From contig QWDQ01000018.1 of NCBI GenBank assembly GCA_003868215.1, positions 1-64,000 on the forward strand: 64,000 bases of DNA, in the 5' to 3' direction. The stretch's first letter is position 1. Every line of letters begins with the position of its first letter. This document shows, piece by piece, positions 1 through 12,016 of this stretch. A program made the position numbers and the translations under genes. Below the pieces are notes generated by a model. It was not told the DNA's origin and ran no database searches. It worked only from the letters and a program-made list of their open reading frames with translations. Source of the DNA: Pseudophaeomoniella oleicola. Lineage: Eukaryota; Ascomycota; Eurotiomycetes; Phaeomoniellales; Phaeomoniellaceae.

Positions 1-76
1 CCTAACCCTAACCCTAACCCTAACCCTAACCCTAACCCTAACCCTAACCCTAACCCTAACCCTAACCCTAACCCTA
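1..76. repeat. Telomere repeats (CCCTAA)n
   Basis: Twelve perfect tandem hexamers of the C-rich telomere strand run from the first base and break down into a degenerate unit at about 73-76. The C-rich strand reading 5' to 3' inward is the orientation expected at a left chromosome end, so the window begins at a true telomere. The TTAGGG-type repeat is the one used by filamentous ascomycetes. Confidence 0.97.
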
Positions 77-1745
77 GAACCCTTTATAGTTTTTCGGGAT
101 CTAATATGCTGTTAGCGGCGAAGAAATAGATTTAAAATAATATTTATAAATTTATAAGTATGATTCGTCTTAGAATAATACTTATAATTAGTTAAAATAG
201 AGATTAAATAAAATAATTAGTAAATTGAACGTAGATAAGTAATAAATAGTATTTACGAGTAATATAATTATAATTATTAATCTAAGGGTTAAAACGCTTG
301 ATGTAATAAATACATCATTAATACTAATTAAAAGCTATATAGGCGGGGAGACGGGCGGAGATAATAATAAATAAAATCATTATATTTATAATTAGCTGGC
401 GGAACGCAGACTAAACGCGAATATATTTATAAAAAAGAGAGAGTGAAGAGGAGTTTAAGATAATATTAAATAACTAATTATTTTCAGAATTATTAAAAGA
501 TAAAGAAGAGAGATAGATTTTTTTATAATAATAAAAACGCGAAGCGTCTACGGGAGAAATATTAATAATAAAAATAATAAAAGCGATTAAAACGGCTGAA
601 GATATAATAAATTATTTTTTTAATATTATCTTCTTTATATTCGTCTTCTTTAATATAGTTTTTTTTAAAAATATTATATTTTACGAACGCTGATTAGATA
701 CTATTAAAATAAATTAAAGAAAGTAAAAATAAACTAATATAATATATAAATAATTAAAAAGATTAAATAAGTAAAAGATATAAAAAAAAAAGAGAGATTA
801 TATCTTTATATTATATTAAAAATATATAAATAATAATTAAGTTTATTAATTTTATTAATAGAAGGCTTCTTAATAAAAAATTATTATTTAAAACTATTAA
901 TAGAAATAATAAGAATAATAAAAATAATAAGATATTATTTATAAATAATTATAATTATAAAATATAAGTGAATAATATATTAGGTGAATAAGTCAAGAAT
1001 ATATTATTTATATATTAATTAATTATAATTAATATATAATTAATTAGTTTTATTATTAATTATAAAATAAGAACTAATTAAGAGAATAAAATAAAAAGAA
1101 AAAAAAAAGATATAAAATAATAAAATTAAATATTTTATTAAACGAAAATCTAATTAATATACTGCGATTATACGTAACGAGTAAAATTTATTTATAAAAA
1201 AAATATTTTTAAGCGATCTTATTATAAAACGGATTAAAAAATATATAAAAAAGAAATAAAAAACTAAAATTATAAAATAAATTATTATTTAGTTTTTTTT
1301 CTTTTTTTTTAGAATCTTCTACGAGTTACTAACTAGCGGATAATTAATAAATAGAAAATATATTAAATAATTATATAAATTATTATTAAAATATTCTTAA
1401 AATATTTCGGAAGAAGATATATCTTATGTATAAAAAATATAAATATATAAACTAAAAATCAATTTACTTAATATATATAAGTAAAATATAGAAGATATAT
1501 TTATTCTTTATTAATAAGAAAAATAGAGATAGCGATTTATTTTAAAAATAGATTTATATTATTAATTAGAAATAGCTATAAGGGCTAGATAAAAGCACTA
1601 GTAAAACTAATAATATTAATCAATTAATTAATTATAATTAATATTTCTAATAACGCGAAATAATATTATTAAATATTATATTAAATAATTATAATAATTA
1701 TTATTATAATTAATAAAAAAAGAATTTTAATACTTAAAAAGTTCT
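77..1745. repeat. RIP-degraded AT-rich subtelomeric DNA
   Basis: This stretch is overwhelmingly A/T, rich in TpA, and nearly lacks CpA and TpG; the few remaining G/C bases sit mostly in CpG or in short GGCGG-like islands (for example near 340-360). That pattern is the known product of repeat-induced point mutation of a formerly repeated sequence. No open frame of useful length survives. Short AT palindromes made of TTAATTA-type words occur near 1010-1060 and 1610-1650. The source repeat (transposon or subtelomeric helicase-like gene) cannot be recognised. Normal composition resumes sharply near 1745. Confidence 0.85.
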
Positions 1746-1972
1746 ATTTCTAAACCGAAGGACGCAGGTATAATCAAATGGAAGCAGCTTCTCAGACTCT
1801 CTGTTAATGAACATGATTTTGACCACTATGAGATATCTTAAACCTCGTGGCAGCCTTAGTGATATGTATAATCATTTATAACACTTATAAGATGGTACAA
1901 TCATTAATCAGTTCTCTTCAATCCTAATACTGCCACAAATCAATAGATGCATTTAGGACCACGAAAATATTC

Positions 1973-3826
1973 CTAAAGGGAAGCTGCCAAACCCGATTTC
2001 TCGCTAGCCATTGCATGTATCACCTTATCTTCCGTCCCAGCATTACGTCCTTGGGTTTCGACATCAACTTCGTGGCCTTCGAGAACTGGAACGGCAAGTA
2101 CAGCTTCTGCAATGGTGGTATCGGGGCTTGGGAAACCCATATTTAGACCAACATATAAGACTATGCTGGTGCAAAAGCCGTACAGCCAGTTGAAATCATA
2201 TAGGTGCTGTACTCCAGTGTCGATGTGTATTTCTGTAGATGAGACGGCATGGGCGAGTCCAGGTAGAACCGGCACGATCACTAAAAGCGTTGTAACCAGA
2301 GCTCTCCAGTTGCATCCGTATTTGTTGTATCTGTAGATACCTCGAGGGTCGTATAAAGCTGGTACATCATACCTCCTTTTCTTGACGATCCAATAGTCCG
2401 AGCACAAGATCCCAGCCATCGGGGCCATGAAGATTGCATAACCGCCCATGAATGACAGAAATTTAGTCGCCGAGCTGACGATGATCCACGGACAGAGTGC
2501 CCAGCCTCCCAGGATGGAGACCAAGACCACTCCCCGGCGAATGTTGAAGTACCTTGGACAAAGTGTGGTTATGTCTGCGGACAAGTAAGTGAACGTCCCA
2601 TGCATAAGAGGAGTCCTTAGTATGCATACCATTAGCAAATGAAACGCTGTTGGCGGAAATGTTTGCACAAATCTGTGCCAGGAGCCATATGACCCCACAG
2701 AAGAACATAGCTGCTCTGCCTCCGGGACTGCCACTCCATTGATTCATGATCGTGACAGGACTCCATAACTTCTGACCGTAGAGAGCATTCGTGGCACCGG
2801 CAGACACCACGCCAAAAATTCCAACTATCACCTTGAACAAGGGAATGAACGGCAACTGCCACACCTGAGCACCGGAAGTCTTTGCGAATCTTGAGAAATC
2901 GGGAATGTTGACTGCCAAGGTACTAAACCCTCCTGTAACAGATGTGAGATTGGCGAGCCAAAGCCATGCGCGTGTCGAACCATGTTGGGTTGCCGGTTGA
3001 TTAAACAAAGCTCTGCCTTCCCCAGATTTGACGCTGAGGTAGATCACCATCGCTAGAGCGGTTGGAGGGACCAAGAAGGTCTTCAGCAGAAACATGTACC
3101 TAAGTTTGTGAGTTGGGACTAGAAGCACGGGAAACTGAATGATGTTGTAAATGAGGTAAGAGATCATTCCTTGTGTCGTGATTGCTGCTGAGGCTGGTAG
3201 ATGGTTCTTCACATTCGCGTAGCTTGGCCAAATGGAACAGATGATCTGCGCGATGGTTAGCGATACAAGACCCTCAGAATGTGGAATGAACCTACTGGGG
3301 TAATGCAAGCTGCTCCGAAAGCGCCCTGGACACCAAACCAAAACAACGCCAGGATACCACGAGATATCACACAGAAATAGCTGAACCAATAGCCATAGCT
3401 CGCGCGAATTGCAATTGGGAATGGGATATGAAGCGTTGCGCCAATGGCTCCATTGAGTACAGTTGGAATGGCATTACAGATGGCAGCAATCAAGGTAATC
3501 AAGATGGCGTCCGTCCTGTTGAGGATCAATGATAGAATGGCCTGGCTAACTAAAGCTACTTACGAGCTGAGTCCGACAGTCAGTATCGAGGCCGGTGCGG
3601 ACCATCCACTGATTGTGACGAGGTCAGAGAACCAGTACATGATGAAAGCAAGGCCGTCCCATGTTCTCTTCTCAGGAGAGACTGGATCCTGGTCGGCGTT
3701 CGTCCACACGTCTGGAGGAGCAACGCTGCTTTCCTGCTTTGGCAGTTTCCAGCTGGATGGCTGCGTGACGCGCAGATGAAGCTTGGACCCCAAACTCTCG
3801 CATCGCTGACGGATAGCCGACGACAT
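1973..3826 (-). CDS. NCS1 family nucleobase/allantoin-type transporter
   Basis: A polytopic plasma-membrane permease of the NCS1 family (fungal Fur group), expected to import a uracil, allantoin or purine-like substrate with cations. Four exons fit well: 3826-3564, 3515-3296, 3245-2630 and 2574-1973, giving about 566 residues, normal for the family. Seen features are the N-terminal tryptophan-rich stretch, the NGAIG and HIPFP words followed by the ASYGYWFSYF segment (family TM3 region), a central NIPDFSRFAK loop, and about twelve hydrophobic segments. The start is the ATG before an MSSAIRQR stretch. It is the first gene inside the telomere, only about 230 bp from RIP-degraded DNA, and is transcribed toward the telomere. 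It diverges from the zinc-cluster regulator. Substrate is not decided by sequence; the nearby XanA-like gene makes a purine or related base plausible. Confidence 0.88.
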
Positions 3827-4393
3827 GTTTGATGATCCGGTGTCTAGATGGATTGGACGGGAAAATGAAAGGATGTTGGGGCTTTACGTGGCGGATATGG
3901 GTACTAAGTACCTGATCCGTGACTCTCCAACGTAGCCATATCTCCGTTGCCCTATGGCTGCAGCTTGCAGAGAGCTGACGATAAGCAGAATACCATCTTC
4001 AGTGTGGATCGCATTGGACTTGACATATGGCGAGTTACCCTTGGCAGATAACAATTGATTGATAGCTGATACTCGCTTGCTCATGAAATCCAACATCTAG
4101 AAGGATCCCAGCACCACAATGGGTCTTGCTACTGCATGTCTATGCCTACCTCCGAGAAGCGATCAGCTGCCCAATCATAAGGAGGTCAATCGTACTTTGG
4201 CTGACCGAAAACTAATGGACAAGGGATATGATATGGTGGACAATAGGGTGAAGGATGGCACAGACTTATTTCTTATCTCGGGTTCTCCACCCCGATGCCG
4301 AACTGCGGCCGATCTCGACCGAGTGAATTTGGACGGCCATCACCATGGACCAGGTTTGATGAATCCGTATTCTCGGTGATTGTCGACATCGAC
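3827..4393. promoter_or_regulatory. Divergent promoter of NCS1 transporter and Zn2Cys6 gene
   Basis: Shared upstream region between two divergently transcribed genes. I see no clear repeated motif. An in-frame ATG at 4295 would extend the regulator by 33 residues into this region. Confidence 0.5.
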
Positions 4394-6551
4394 ATGTTTG
4401 GCCCAAGGAAGAGACTCACATGCTGGATTTGCAGTAAGCGGAAGGTGAAGTGCGACAAACAAGTTCCTTGCAGCAACTGCGTAAGAAGAGGTACGGCCAG
4501 CGAATGCGAATCTGACCCATCCGTGGAAAGGTCCATTGTTGCCCCCGAGATACATCAGCAGCAGTCAAGAGACGAGTCAAACACAATAGACGTTCTTCGA
4601 GAACGCATTACCGAACTAGAATGTGCCCTTCGGCGAAATACCCCTGAGAGTAGCACTGCTCGACGACCTCCAGATGATCACGTCAGTCACGATCACCAAG
4701 GTAGCCAGACGCCATCTGTTCAAAGCCATGATTCCGAAGTCGAAGATGCGGCCACCATTCTAGAGTTTCTTACTTGGGGTCGGATGAAAGATCCCGAGAA
4801 GACAAGACCTTCTGGGAGCACATTTATATCTCCCGAGCTAGACAAACAACAAGTCGATAGTTCCTGTGAGGATAGCATTGATCTCTATTTGGACACCAAA
4901 CGTTCCATATTGTCCTGGCTACAACTCCTACTTCCATCCCGACGCCAGTTGACACAGCTTGTTGAATACCATAACGAGTATCTCTTGTGGTTCCATGGCT
5001 CATATTTCGTTCCCTCCTTGTTGAAGCAAATCGAAACTTTCTATCGTGATTACCATGGAAACATCTCATCGCCAGGGGCAAACCTTCAATGGGTTGCGCT
5101 TCTATTTGCGGTCCTGGCTGGTACCATGACGTCTGCGCCCCCTGCAGTATCCAGAAAATGGAGGTTTGAAGAAAACGAGGCCCGTGTATTATCCCAAAAG
5201 TGGTACAAGGCAGTGATTTCCTCATTGAATGCGGCAGATTACACTGCCAACCATTCGTTATACTCGGTTCAAGCAATTGCAACGTTGACGAGTACTGCCC
5301 ACATTTTAGGCCATTCGAATAGTCAATCAGTGATGCTGGCTTCGGCTATCCGCATTGCCCAGAGCCTCGGGCTACATCGACTTGACGAGGACGCTCGTGG
5401 TGATGACATAGAGATTGAAACTGGCCGCCGACTATGGGCACAGCTCTGTACTCAAGACTGGTTCTCTACTTCCTTCTCGGAGACATATTCCATCCATCCT
5501 CTCCACTCAACGTCTCTGTCTCCCAAAAATTGCGGCGATGATCTCAGGGTAATGCCAGATTCTACGCCAACTATTACAAGCTTCTGTCGTTTCCTCGCCG
5601 AAGCCGCTTTTATTATGCCTGGTCTCCAGGATGGGATGGCTTCCTCTAACACGTTGTATACCAAGTACGAGCAGGTCCTCTTGTACGATAAGAAGATCCG
5701 GTCACTCGCTACCGGGGGCCGGCCGCCGTTCCTCTCAAACACGGAGCTGGACGAGAGCTGGCCTTGCTATATCCCTTGGGCACGCCGAGCCATTGCGATG
5801 AGCTTCGCTCACAAGATTATCATGATACACCGGTAATTGACTCTTGCTCTAGAACTGTGCTCGGAGTTACTGACGTGTTTCGTAAAGGAAATTTCTCAGC
5901 CTCAGTTTTACCGATCCCGCCTTTACTTTCACTCGCCGAACTTGCCTTGCAGCATCGAGAACAATTCTAAAAGAATACATTTCAATTGGCTCCGATCCCT
6001 CTAGTCCTACGCTCTGGACACACCAAGCATTCTCCGTTGCAGCCTGCATAATAATGTGCTTGGACCTTCTCCACCAGCCCTCAACAACAATCGAAAGGCA
6101 ACCAGAGCTTGTGACGCAGACTATTGAGACCCTTGCTCGTGGACAGCATAGGAGCATGATCGCCTCTCGCGGCGTTAAACTTCTGACAGCTCTCCAGAAT
6201 CAAATTATTGAGACGACTGGCGGTCGCAAGCGACGTAGTGATGATGTTGATGAGATCACTCCGAGGAAGAAACAGCGAGGGTTTGATGTCGTAGCGTTTG
6301 CTCGAAATTTCAGCAACAATGACACTCTTGTTCCGCCTCTCCCAAAAGCGAGCCTGGGAGCGCCGCATGATCTAGTAGGGGCTATTCACGAAACGACGGA
6401 AGATGCAAATGGAATACCAGTCATTAATGACAATCCAACAAGCGATGTTACGTTAGACATGAGTGGATTTTGGGATTCGTCAACGACGGATTTCAACTAC
6501 AATCAATCATTTGAGAATCTCTTATATCTTGCGACTCAAGATGTACAATAG
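4394..6551 (+). CDS. Zn2Cys6 fungal-specific transcription factor
   Basis: Nuclear DNA-binding regulator. A GAL4-type zinc cluster lies at the very N-terminus (CWIC, then KVKC, VPC, SNC and SEC: six cysteines within about 30 residues), flanked by basic residues. A polar linker follows, then a middle region with the features of the fungal-specific transcription factor domain (AIRIAQSLGLHR and GRRLWAQL words near residues 320-350). One intron, 5833-5899, joins the two exons (CG plus C makes the split Arg), giving about 696 residues. The start at 4394 places the zinc cluster close to the N-terminus as in most family members; ATG 4295 is an in-frame alternative. It sits between the NCS1 transporter and the XanA-like gene, so it may regulate them, but target genes are not shown by sequence. 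Confidence 0.88.
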
Positions 6552-6865
6552 GTGTCAAGCAATAAGCATTTGTGTCAGCGGTTCCAGATTTGAGGCCTTG
6601 CCTGCCTAGTTATCCAACGAAATTATTTACATGCGAAATCCTAAACGGCCACGGTCCCGTGAAGACCCAGATAATACGAATCATTCCTTCGCCTTCTAGT
6701 GTCACAGCCAAGTGACAAAGGCGCTGTGGGCGTCCAGTCTACCTCTTAACTGTCCACCAAGGCTTAGGATCACTATATGCTCATCCATTCGACCATGTTT
6801 AAGCCGTACTTTCAACCATCAATCTGATTCTCCAACAATCACATTCCACCATTCGCACATGCTCA
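6552..6865. other. Convergent intergenic region
   Basis: 3' ends of the zinc-cluster gene and the XanA-like gene face each other here. No further feature seen. Confidence 0.5.
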
Positions 6866-8216
6866 TCATGTAGGGTGGTCTGACGCCGCAATATTGCATT
6901 GGTGCATGATCCTGGGTCCATAAGATTCGGGGAATTCCGTCTAGAGCCAACAGTCAGTTGCTTTGCACAGTCCGCGAATGGTCATGAGCACTTACAATAC
7001 TGTGCCACAAAGCTCTGTTGTACCATAATACAACATCTTGCTCGTCGTGTTTGTGCGCATAAATGTTCTCGGGTGACAGGGCAGGCCTCATGATGCTGTA
7101 TCTGCGTCAGTATCTTCGCTCACAAACTTGTGATCAAACTCACCTATGCATGAAAGCCCTCACTTCCTTCAGATCATCAACGATCTTTTCTGGTCCATCC
7201 GGATTACTCTTGAGATAAAGCTTGAAGGCCCCCTGTCCGTGGACCTGAAGAGACTTTTCTCCAGTCCTGGGATTTGTCCAAACCATGGGGTAAACACAAA
7301 TCTTGCTCTCGTCTACAGGTGGTAACTTCTCTCGTGGGAGCTCCAGGCCTTCGGTCTCGAGTGTATGTCCTAGTTTGGTGCTGTGTGCTGTTGACATCCA
7401 TTTGAACGCATGAGGAGCATACTCGATGTGGCTGTTCATCACGATATTCTTCATCTCGGAGTCGAGCAGCTCCAAGGCTCGTGAACCAGCCACATAAGCT
7501 GTGGACCCGGGAGGGATTTTCATCTCGGTGCCAGTGCCATCGTCCCACCTCACTGTCACGTCTGGTCCCTTGGGAGTTCTTACCGCAAGGAGGCAACCGA
7601 CTCTTGGAGGTGGAATGTTGTACAAGGCTCCATCCCAGTGCCATTGGTAGAATCTGCTGGCACCCTTCTCACGCTCCTCCTTCGGAATATGCGGTGGAAG
7701 ATGAAAGGCATGATGATCGATCCCTTTGACTTTGAATCCTGGGGGAAACTGGTAATGATCCTCTGGTACTTCACCTCGACCCAGAATGTGCACTTGAGGC
7801 TGGACTGGGATCGCTGGTCGATTCGGAATACCGTAGATGTTTACATTGTTGTACGAGGTAAGAAATGGATCTGCACCATGGGCGAAACCCCCGGTTGTTT
7901 CCTCCGGATCGAAATTAGCTGTCAGAAGATATTGCTGTTGTGGACTCAGCATTTCCGGCTGTTTCTTGAAGACCAGGACTTTGTGCCTATGTAGTGCATC
8001 TGAGATAAAGACGAAATCGGCGTCGGTCAACCTATTCAGGTCGATTCCATAAATGGCAGCCCCAAAGTCAACTTTGCTCTCAGAGGGATGTTTAAAGGGA
8101 ACGACACGACCGTTGGTGCTGTCTGCATGGGGGAGAGTAATATCATTTCTGGATGCGATCAATCTCGTCTTGACACCTTCGGGGGCAATCACTTCCGTGA
8201 GTGCTTCAACGACCAT
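6866..8216 (-). CDS. xanA: XanA-like Fe(II)/2-oxoglutarate xanthine dioxygenase
   Basis: TauD/TfdA-fold dioxygenase; the family member XanA of fungi converts xanthine to urate with 2-oxoglutarate and O2, replacing xanthine dehydrogenase. Three exons fit: 8216-7144, 7101-6996 and 6940-6866, giving about 417 residues. The metal-binding HxD is seen in WHWDGALYN, the distal His in ALWHSI of the second exon, and the 2-oxoglutarate-binding Arg in PRIMHQCNIA near the C-terminus. Other family words are DFGAAIYGIDLN, RHKVLVFK, EYAPHAFKWMS and YPMVWTNPRTG. Start at ATG 8216. It is divergent from an alpha/beta hydrolase, and the space between carries a doubled TCGGCCGA palindrome. Residues around the HxD differ from what I recall of the Aspergillus enzyme, so another purine-like or small acidic substrate is possible. 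Confidence 0.8.
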
Positions 8217-8590
8217 GATTTCGGTGTGGTTGCGATGAATTTGGCAAAAGGTCCTTCTATTGAGAGTGTGTCTTTGAACGTTGCTTGGATCAAACACATC
8301 AGATCTACCTGTTATTTTGCAGTACTTGGTGGTGGGCGTGAACCTGGTTGGTAGTCCAATTCTCAGTCAAGATAACAATTGTTGGCTTTGAGGCTCCAGA
8401 TCTCGGCCGACTCGGCCGAACCACCAGACAATCCTATCTAGAGCACTCGGTATATTTTCAATAACTGTTTCATTGTCATACTATCATATTGGCTCCTACA
8501 TGATTTGTGTCTTGTTTCTCTACATCAAGGGATATCATCGCTGGGTTGCCCGTCAGTGATTCGCTTGAGATTCGCTACAATTTGACAAAA
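8217..8590. promoter_or_regulatory. Divergent promoter with doubled TCGGCCGA palindrome
   Basis: Between xanA-like and hydrolase genes. At 8403-8410 and 8412-8419 two copies of the palindrome TCGGCCGA stand one base apart. CGG/CCG inverted half-sites are the usual targets of Zn2Cys6 dimers. The half-sites TCGG and CCGA match those of the purine regulator UaY, but the spacing differs from its published six-base gap. Confidence 0.55.
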
Positions 8591-9442
8591 ATGGCCATCT
8601 CATCATCGCAGTCTTATCTGACCCCAAGTCAAACCAACATACACTACGTCTCTTCTGGCAACCCTCAAGGTCCTCTCATCGTCTTCTTACATGGGCTAGG
8701 TGGTTCAACGGGAACCTTTCACCCTATTATTCCATATTTTCCACAACATTGTCACTTGGTTGCGGTTGATGTTGAGGGATTTGGCAAGACTCCCCGGAAT
8801 CAAAACCGACCGCTCTCCTTTCTGCACTATGTAGACGACTTACATTGTCTCATCGCATACCTGCGAGAACACGATAGCCGAGATAGTGCAACCCTAAAGA
8901 CCGTTCTCATTGGGCACTCTCTCGGTGGCATCATCAGCCTACATTACGGAGCTCGATACCCGACAGAAGTCGCTGGGCTGATGCTGCTGGGTGTCGGAAG
9001 GTCAGTAAAAGGTATACCAGCTGCCCAAAAAAGAATGCGAGACCTGGCTACGACAGCACGAGAGCAAGGGATGGATGTCGTGGCCGAAATCGCCGTCAAG
9101 ACCAATTTCCCGGCAGATGTGCAAAGCGACGACCTCAAAAACCAAGTCCGTCGGGCAGTTGGAACGAGTGACGCTGAGTCCTACGCTCTGACGGCGGAAA
9201 CCATCTCGGGCGATGATCACGTTGATCCTGATTACGGCAATATAAGCTGTCCTAGCTTGTTTGTTGCCGGGGACGCCGACATGATCAGTCCCGTTGCACG
9301 GTCCAAAGATGTCAGTCGACTAATGGGAGGTCCGTCTGAGGTAGAAATTGTGAAAGGTGGTCATCAAATGATTCTGCAAGATATGGATGGTGTCAAAAAA
9401 GCTGTATTCAAGTTCCTTGCCATGGTCGGTATCATAGAATGA
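8591..9442 (+). CDS. Alpha/beta hydrolase, enol-lactonase-like
   Basis: A single-exon 283-residue alpha/beta-hydrolase-fold protein. The oxyanion-region HGLGGS lies near residue 34, the nucleophile elbow GHSLGG puts Ser at about residue 110, an acidic loop GDADMISP near 230 supplies Asp, and the C-terminal GGHQMI supplies His. The fold and size resemble 3-oxoadipate enol-lactonases and related C-C or ester hydrolases, but the substrate cannot be read from sequence. The first ATG of the frame that follows a typical fungal A-rich context (AAAATGGCC) is at 8591. No signal peptide, so cytosolic. It is divergently paired with the XanA-like gene. Confidence 0.85.
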   Translation: MAISSSQSYLTPSQTNIHYVSSGNPQGPLIVFLHGLGGSTGTFHPIIPYFPQHCHLVAVDVEGFGKTPRNQNRPLSFLHYVDDLHCLIAYLREHDSRDSATLKTVLIGHSLGGIISLHYGARYPTEVAGLMLLGVGRSVKGIPAAQKRMRDLATTAREQGMDVVAEIAVKTNFPADVQSDDLKNQVRRAVGTSDAESYALTAETISGDDHVDPDYGNISCPSLFVAGDADMISPVARSKDVSRLMGGPSEVEIVKGGHQMILQDMDGVKKAVFKFLAMVGIIE

Positions 9443-10432
9443 ATTTCAGCAGGTTCATATGTTGCACTATTTGCAGGAGCAAAAGAAACGGAACGTGGGC
9501 AGACGGCCAATACCTGATGAGTCTGGCACCTCTCAGATAGCCCATAGAGCAGTAACCTTGCCACACTCCTTTGAAGTAATCTCATGGACGCTGGCCTTTT
9601 TCAACTCTGTTCTTATGAAAGATCCAACGGGTAGGTAGGTAGGTAGGTAGGTAGGTAGGTAGTGAGCTGAATCGGCGTTTGGGTCGCATTTAAACAACAG
9701 CGTGCGCGAGGGTAAAGTGCTGAGGTGGGTCTTGGCGAAAGGCCCAGGAGTTTTGAATTTCTAAATTTCTAAATTTCTAGGTTTACGCGGGCCTCTTTTC
9801 CACGTCTCCTCACCGTCCACAGATTTGGTACATTATCCTCCTACCCTCAACTTATCTTTTCTTTTATACTTCTCTCTACGATCTCACCGTCGGAAGGCAA
9901 ATGGCGAGGCTGGGAGCACGACGCCCTTGGAAAGGTCAACCTTAGCGTCTCCGGTGTCATTGCGCATGCTAATGCCGTGGTGCTTGGTCGCGCTACCAAA
10001 ATGGCCTTGTGCTCTGCGGCAACTTGGCAAAATATTGTCTATCACACACCGAACACTCAGCTCGGCTGTTCCCTGAGATCTCCATGAGAAGTGTATGAAC
10101 TGAAATGACTGGAGCAAGAGATTTTACATCACTCTACATACCTACTACCGAGTATATTACCGACTTGTTTTCTCTCTAACATCAACGGTTCCGAACCTAA
10201 ACAAAAACTGGAAGTCTATCTGCGATATAGCTTTCCAGCAAGGCATCAAAATTACTTCTGCGACACCTATATAATGGCTATGACACTACTCCCCTCCCTT
10301 GCTTTCTCGCCAATAACTGCTGATCTATCTTCTTCTTCTTCCCCTTCCCTCCACGACGTACTCAGAGGCCAGTCCAACGCCGGTGCTCGGATACCTTGGT
10401 AACCACCCATAGTCTCATTCACCTAGCTGAAT
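9443..10432. other. Gene-free stretch with microsatellite
   Basis: No convincing coding region. It holds the GTAG microsatellite at 9630-9662, three tandem copies of an AAATTTCT unit near 9755-9778, and a pyrimidine-rich stretch near 10320-10350 that may belong to the promoter of the next gene. Confidence 0.5.
9630..9662. repeat. (GTAG)n microsatellite
   Basis: About eight perfect tandem copies of the tetranucleotide GTAG. Its phase and copy number suggest simple replication slippage; no coding role. Confidence 0.95.
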
Positions 10433-11352
10433 ATGGTTCCCAGGAGGCCGAAAAGAGACGGGAGAGACTCTCCATCACCATCCCACTTTGACGACTCAGG
10501 ATCCGACTTGGTGATCCCTTATCACGGACTCTGCCTAACTTTTGAGAAGGCGCGTCAAGTGTTGTATCAATGTGATTGGACAGGATATCCCCAAGCTGGC
10601 GAAAAGTGCGCTGGCAATAATGGTCGCATAGTCTATTTGCGAGCTAATACGAAATTGGACAAACATGATGTTGTTATGTTCAGGCAATTCAAACTGCCGT
10701 CGCGGAAATATCATGGGAATGCTCATGGTGCCATCAGAGAATGCACGGGAAGGATCGTCTCAGATACGCACTCCGATCCCTGAATGTACCAATCTGTCAC
10801 CATATCAGATTAAACATGCCTGAGGTTGCAGCCGTGATCAATCGGGGTTGTCACGTCACCAGAATATGTGACGGTGCCGATCGGGATCCGATAGACACGC
10901 AAATCACGCTGTCTAAACCTCATAGGGCGTCTCAGGATCGAATTCGCAACAGTATCTTTACATCTGGTACCGGGATTTGGGACACTCACCAGAAGTGTAC
11001 CGCCTGCGACCTCAGTGGAGTTGATACTACCATAAAACTCGTCTGGGCTGTGACTTCATTCGATGAAGAGCATGTCTGCTGGGTAGAGTGTGCCCTGGAG
11101 GTCACTGTCGTTCTGGGTACGTTGAGTTCCCCGATGGATCCAGCGTGGTTGTTGCACGCATTTGATCAAGAGGAATCCAGTAAAGCCTTGCGTTCCTGGG
11201 ATCGTTGGTGCAAAGCTTATCAAGATGGACGAGAAGTCGCATATCGCGATCTGTGCTTGAGTCTGGAAGCGAGTAAACCAGTTGAAATCGATAAACAGTC
11301 TATCGGCGACAAAGAGCACATCGATAGATCTTACAGTTGCACAATCCAGTGA
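10433..11352 (+). CDS. Hypothetical protein, frame split or intron unresolved
   Basis: Not recognised. An open frame from ATG 10433 to about 10780 encodes a basic, polar protein, and a second frame, open to 11352, continues from about 10785. They could be two exons of one gene, but I find no intron of normal size with good GT/AG and branch signals between them (the only candidates are under 40 nt). A frameshifted decaying gene is therefore also possible. Cys, Trp and Asp pairs (TACDLSGVD, HVCWVECALE) give the second part the look of a real fungal protein. No signal peptide or membrane segment. Confidence 0.4.
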
Positions 11353-12016
11353 GCATGACAGAAGATCACTTGGGTGCAGGATCCCCTCATCATGCAGCCC
11401 AATCGATCTTGCGCTGGTGGAGATAGAGCAGGGTCAACCCTCGCGCCCGCTGCCCATTCCATCGGGCTAGAACATATTGATCTGACATCTGCGCAGCATA
11501 ACAAGCCCAGTGTCTATGTCAACTCACCAACAATACTTCGGTTCCACGCTTAATGATCTGGGGAACCACTCCTGGGATGGAGCCCTTCTCCGGGACTTGA
11601 CTCTGGCCAGATCGCTGTCTGTTTCCATCTCGGGGCTCGATCGTCGAAGCGAAACTTCGTATGGAAAGGTACCCTAGGCTGCTACCGACGGAAAACACCA
11701 GACGATAATGCGCCCAATGTAACGACGAAGTGCATGCAGCAATGTATGAGTATACTACCGGACAAAAGTGGCCGCTTTTCCTTTGGCTGTGTTCGGTTAT
11801 TTGTGACGGGCCTTGTTCAAACTTGGTTGGGAAGATATGTTATCGTATTGTTCTCCTTTGACGAGGGCAACTTTTACTTTGATACCGAATGACTACTATA
11901 AGTACAAAACTCGATATTGATCATAGACAATCCATATTCATAGTGACAGTAGCCTTTGCAAGCACTCGGGTTGGCCAGACCTATATCAGATCGACTGGCA
12001 ATTTTGATGATCCCAG
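11353..12016. other. Gene-free stretch
   Basis: Nothing convincing seen on either strand; 3' side of the SDR gene. Confidence 0.45.

Noticed and set aside
8403-8419. UaY binding site (TCGG-N6-CCGA)
   Set aside because: Half-sites match but spacing is zero or nine, not six; kept only as an unnamed palindrome pair.
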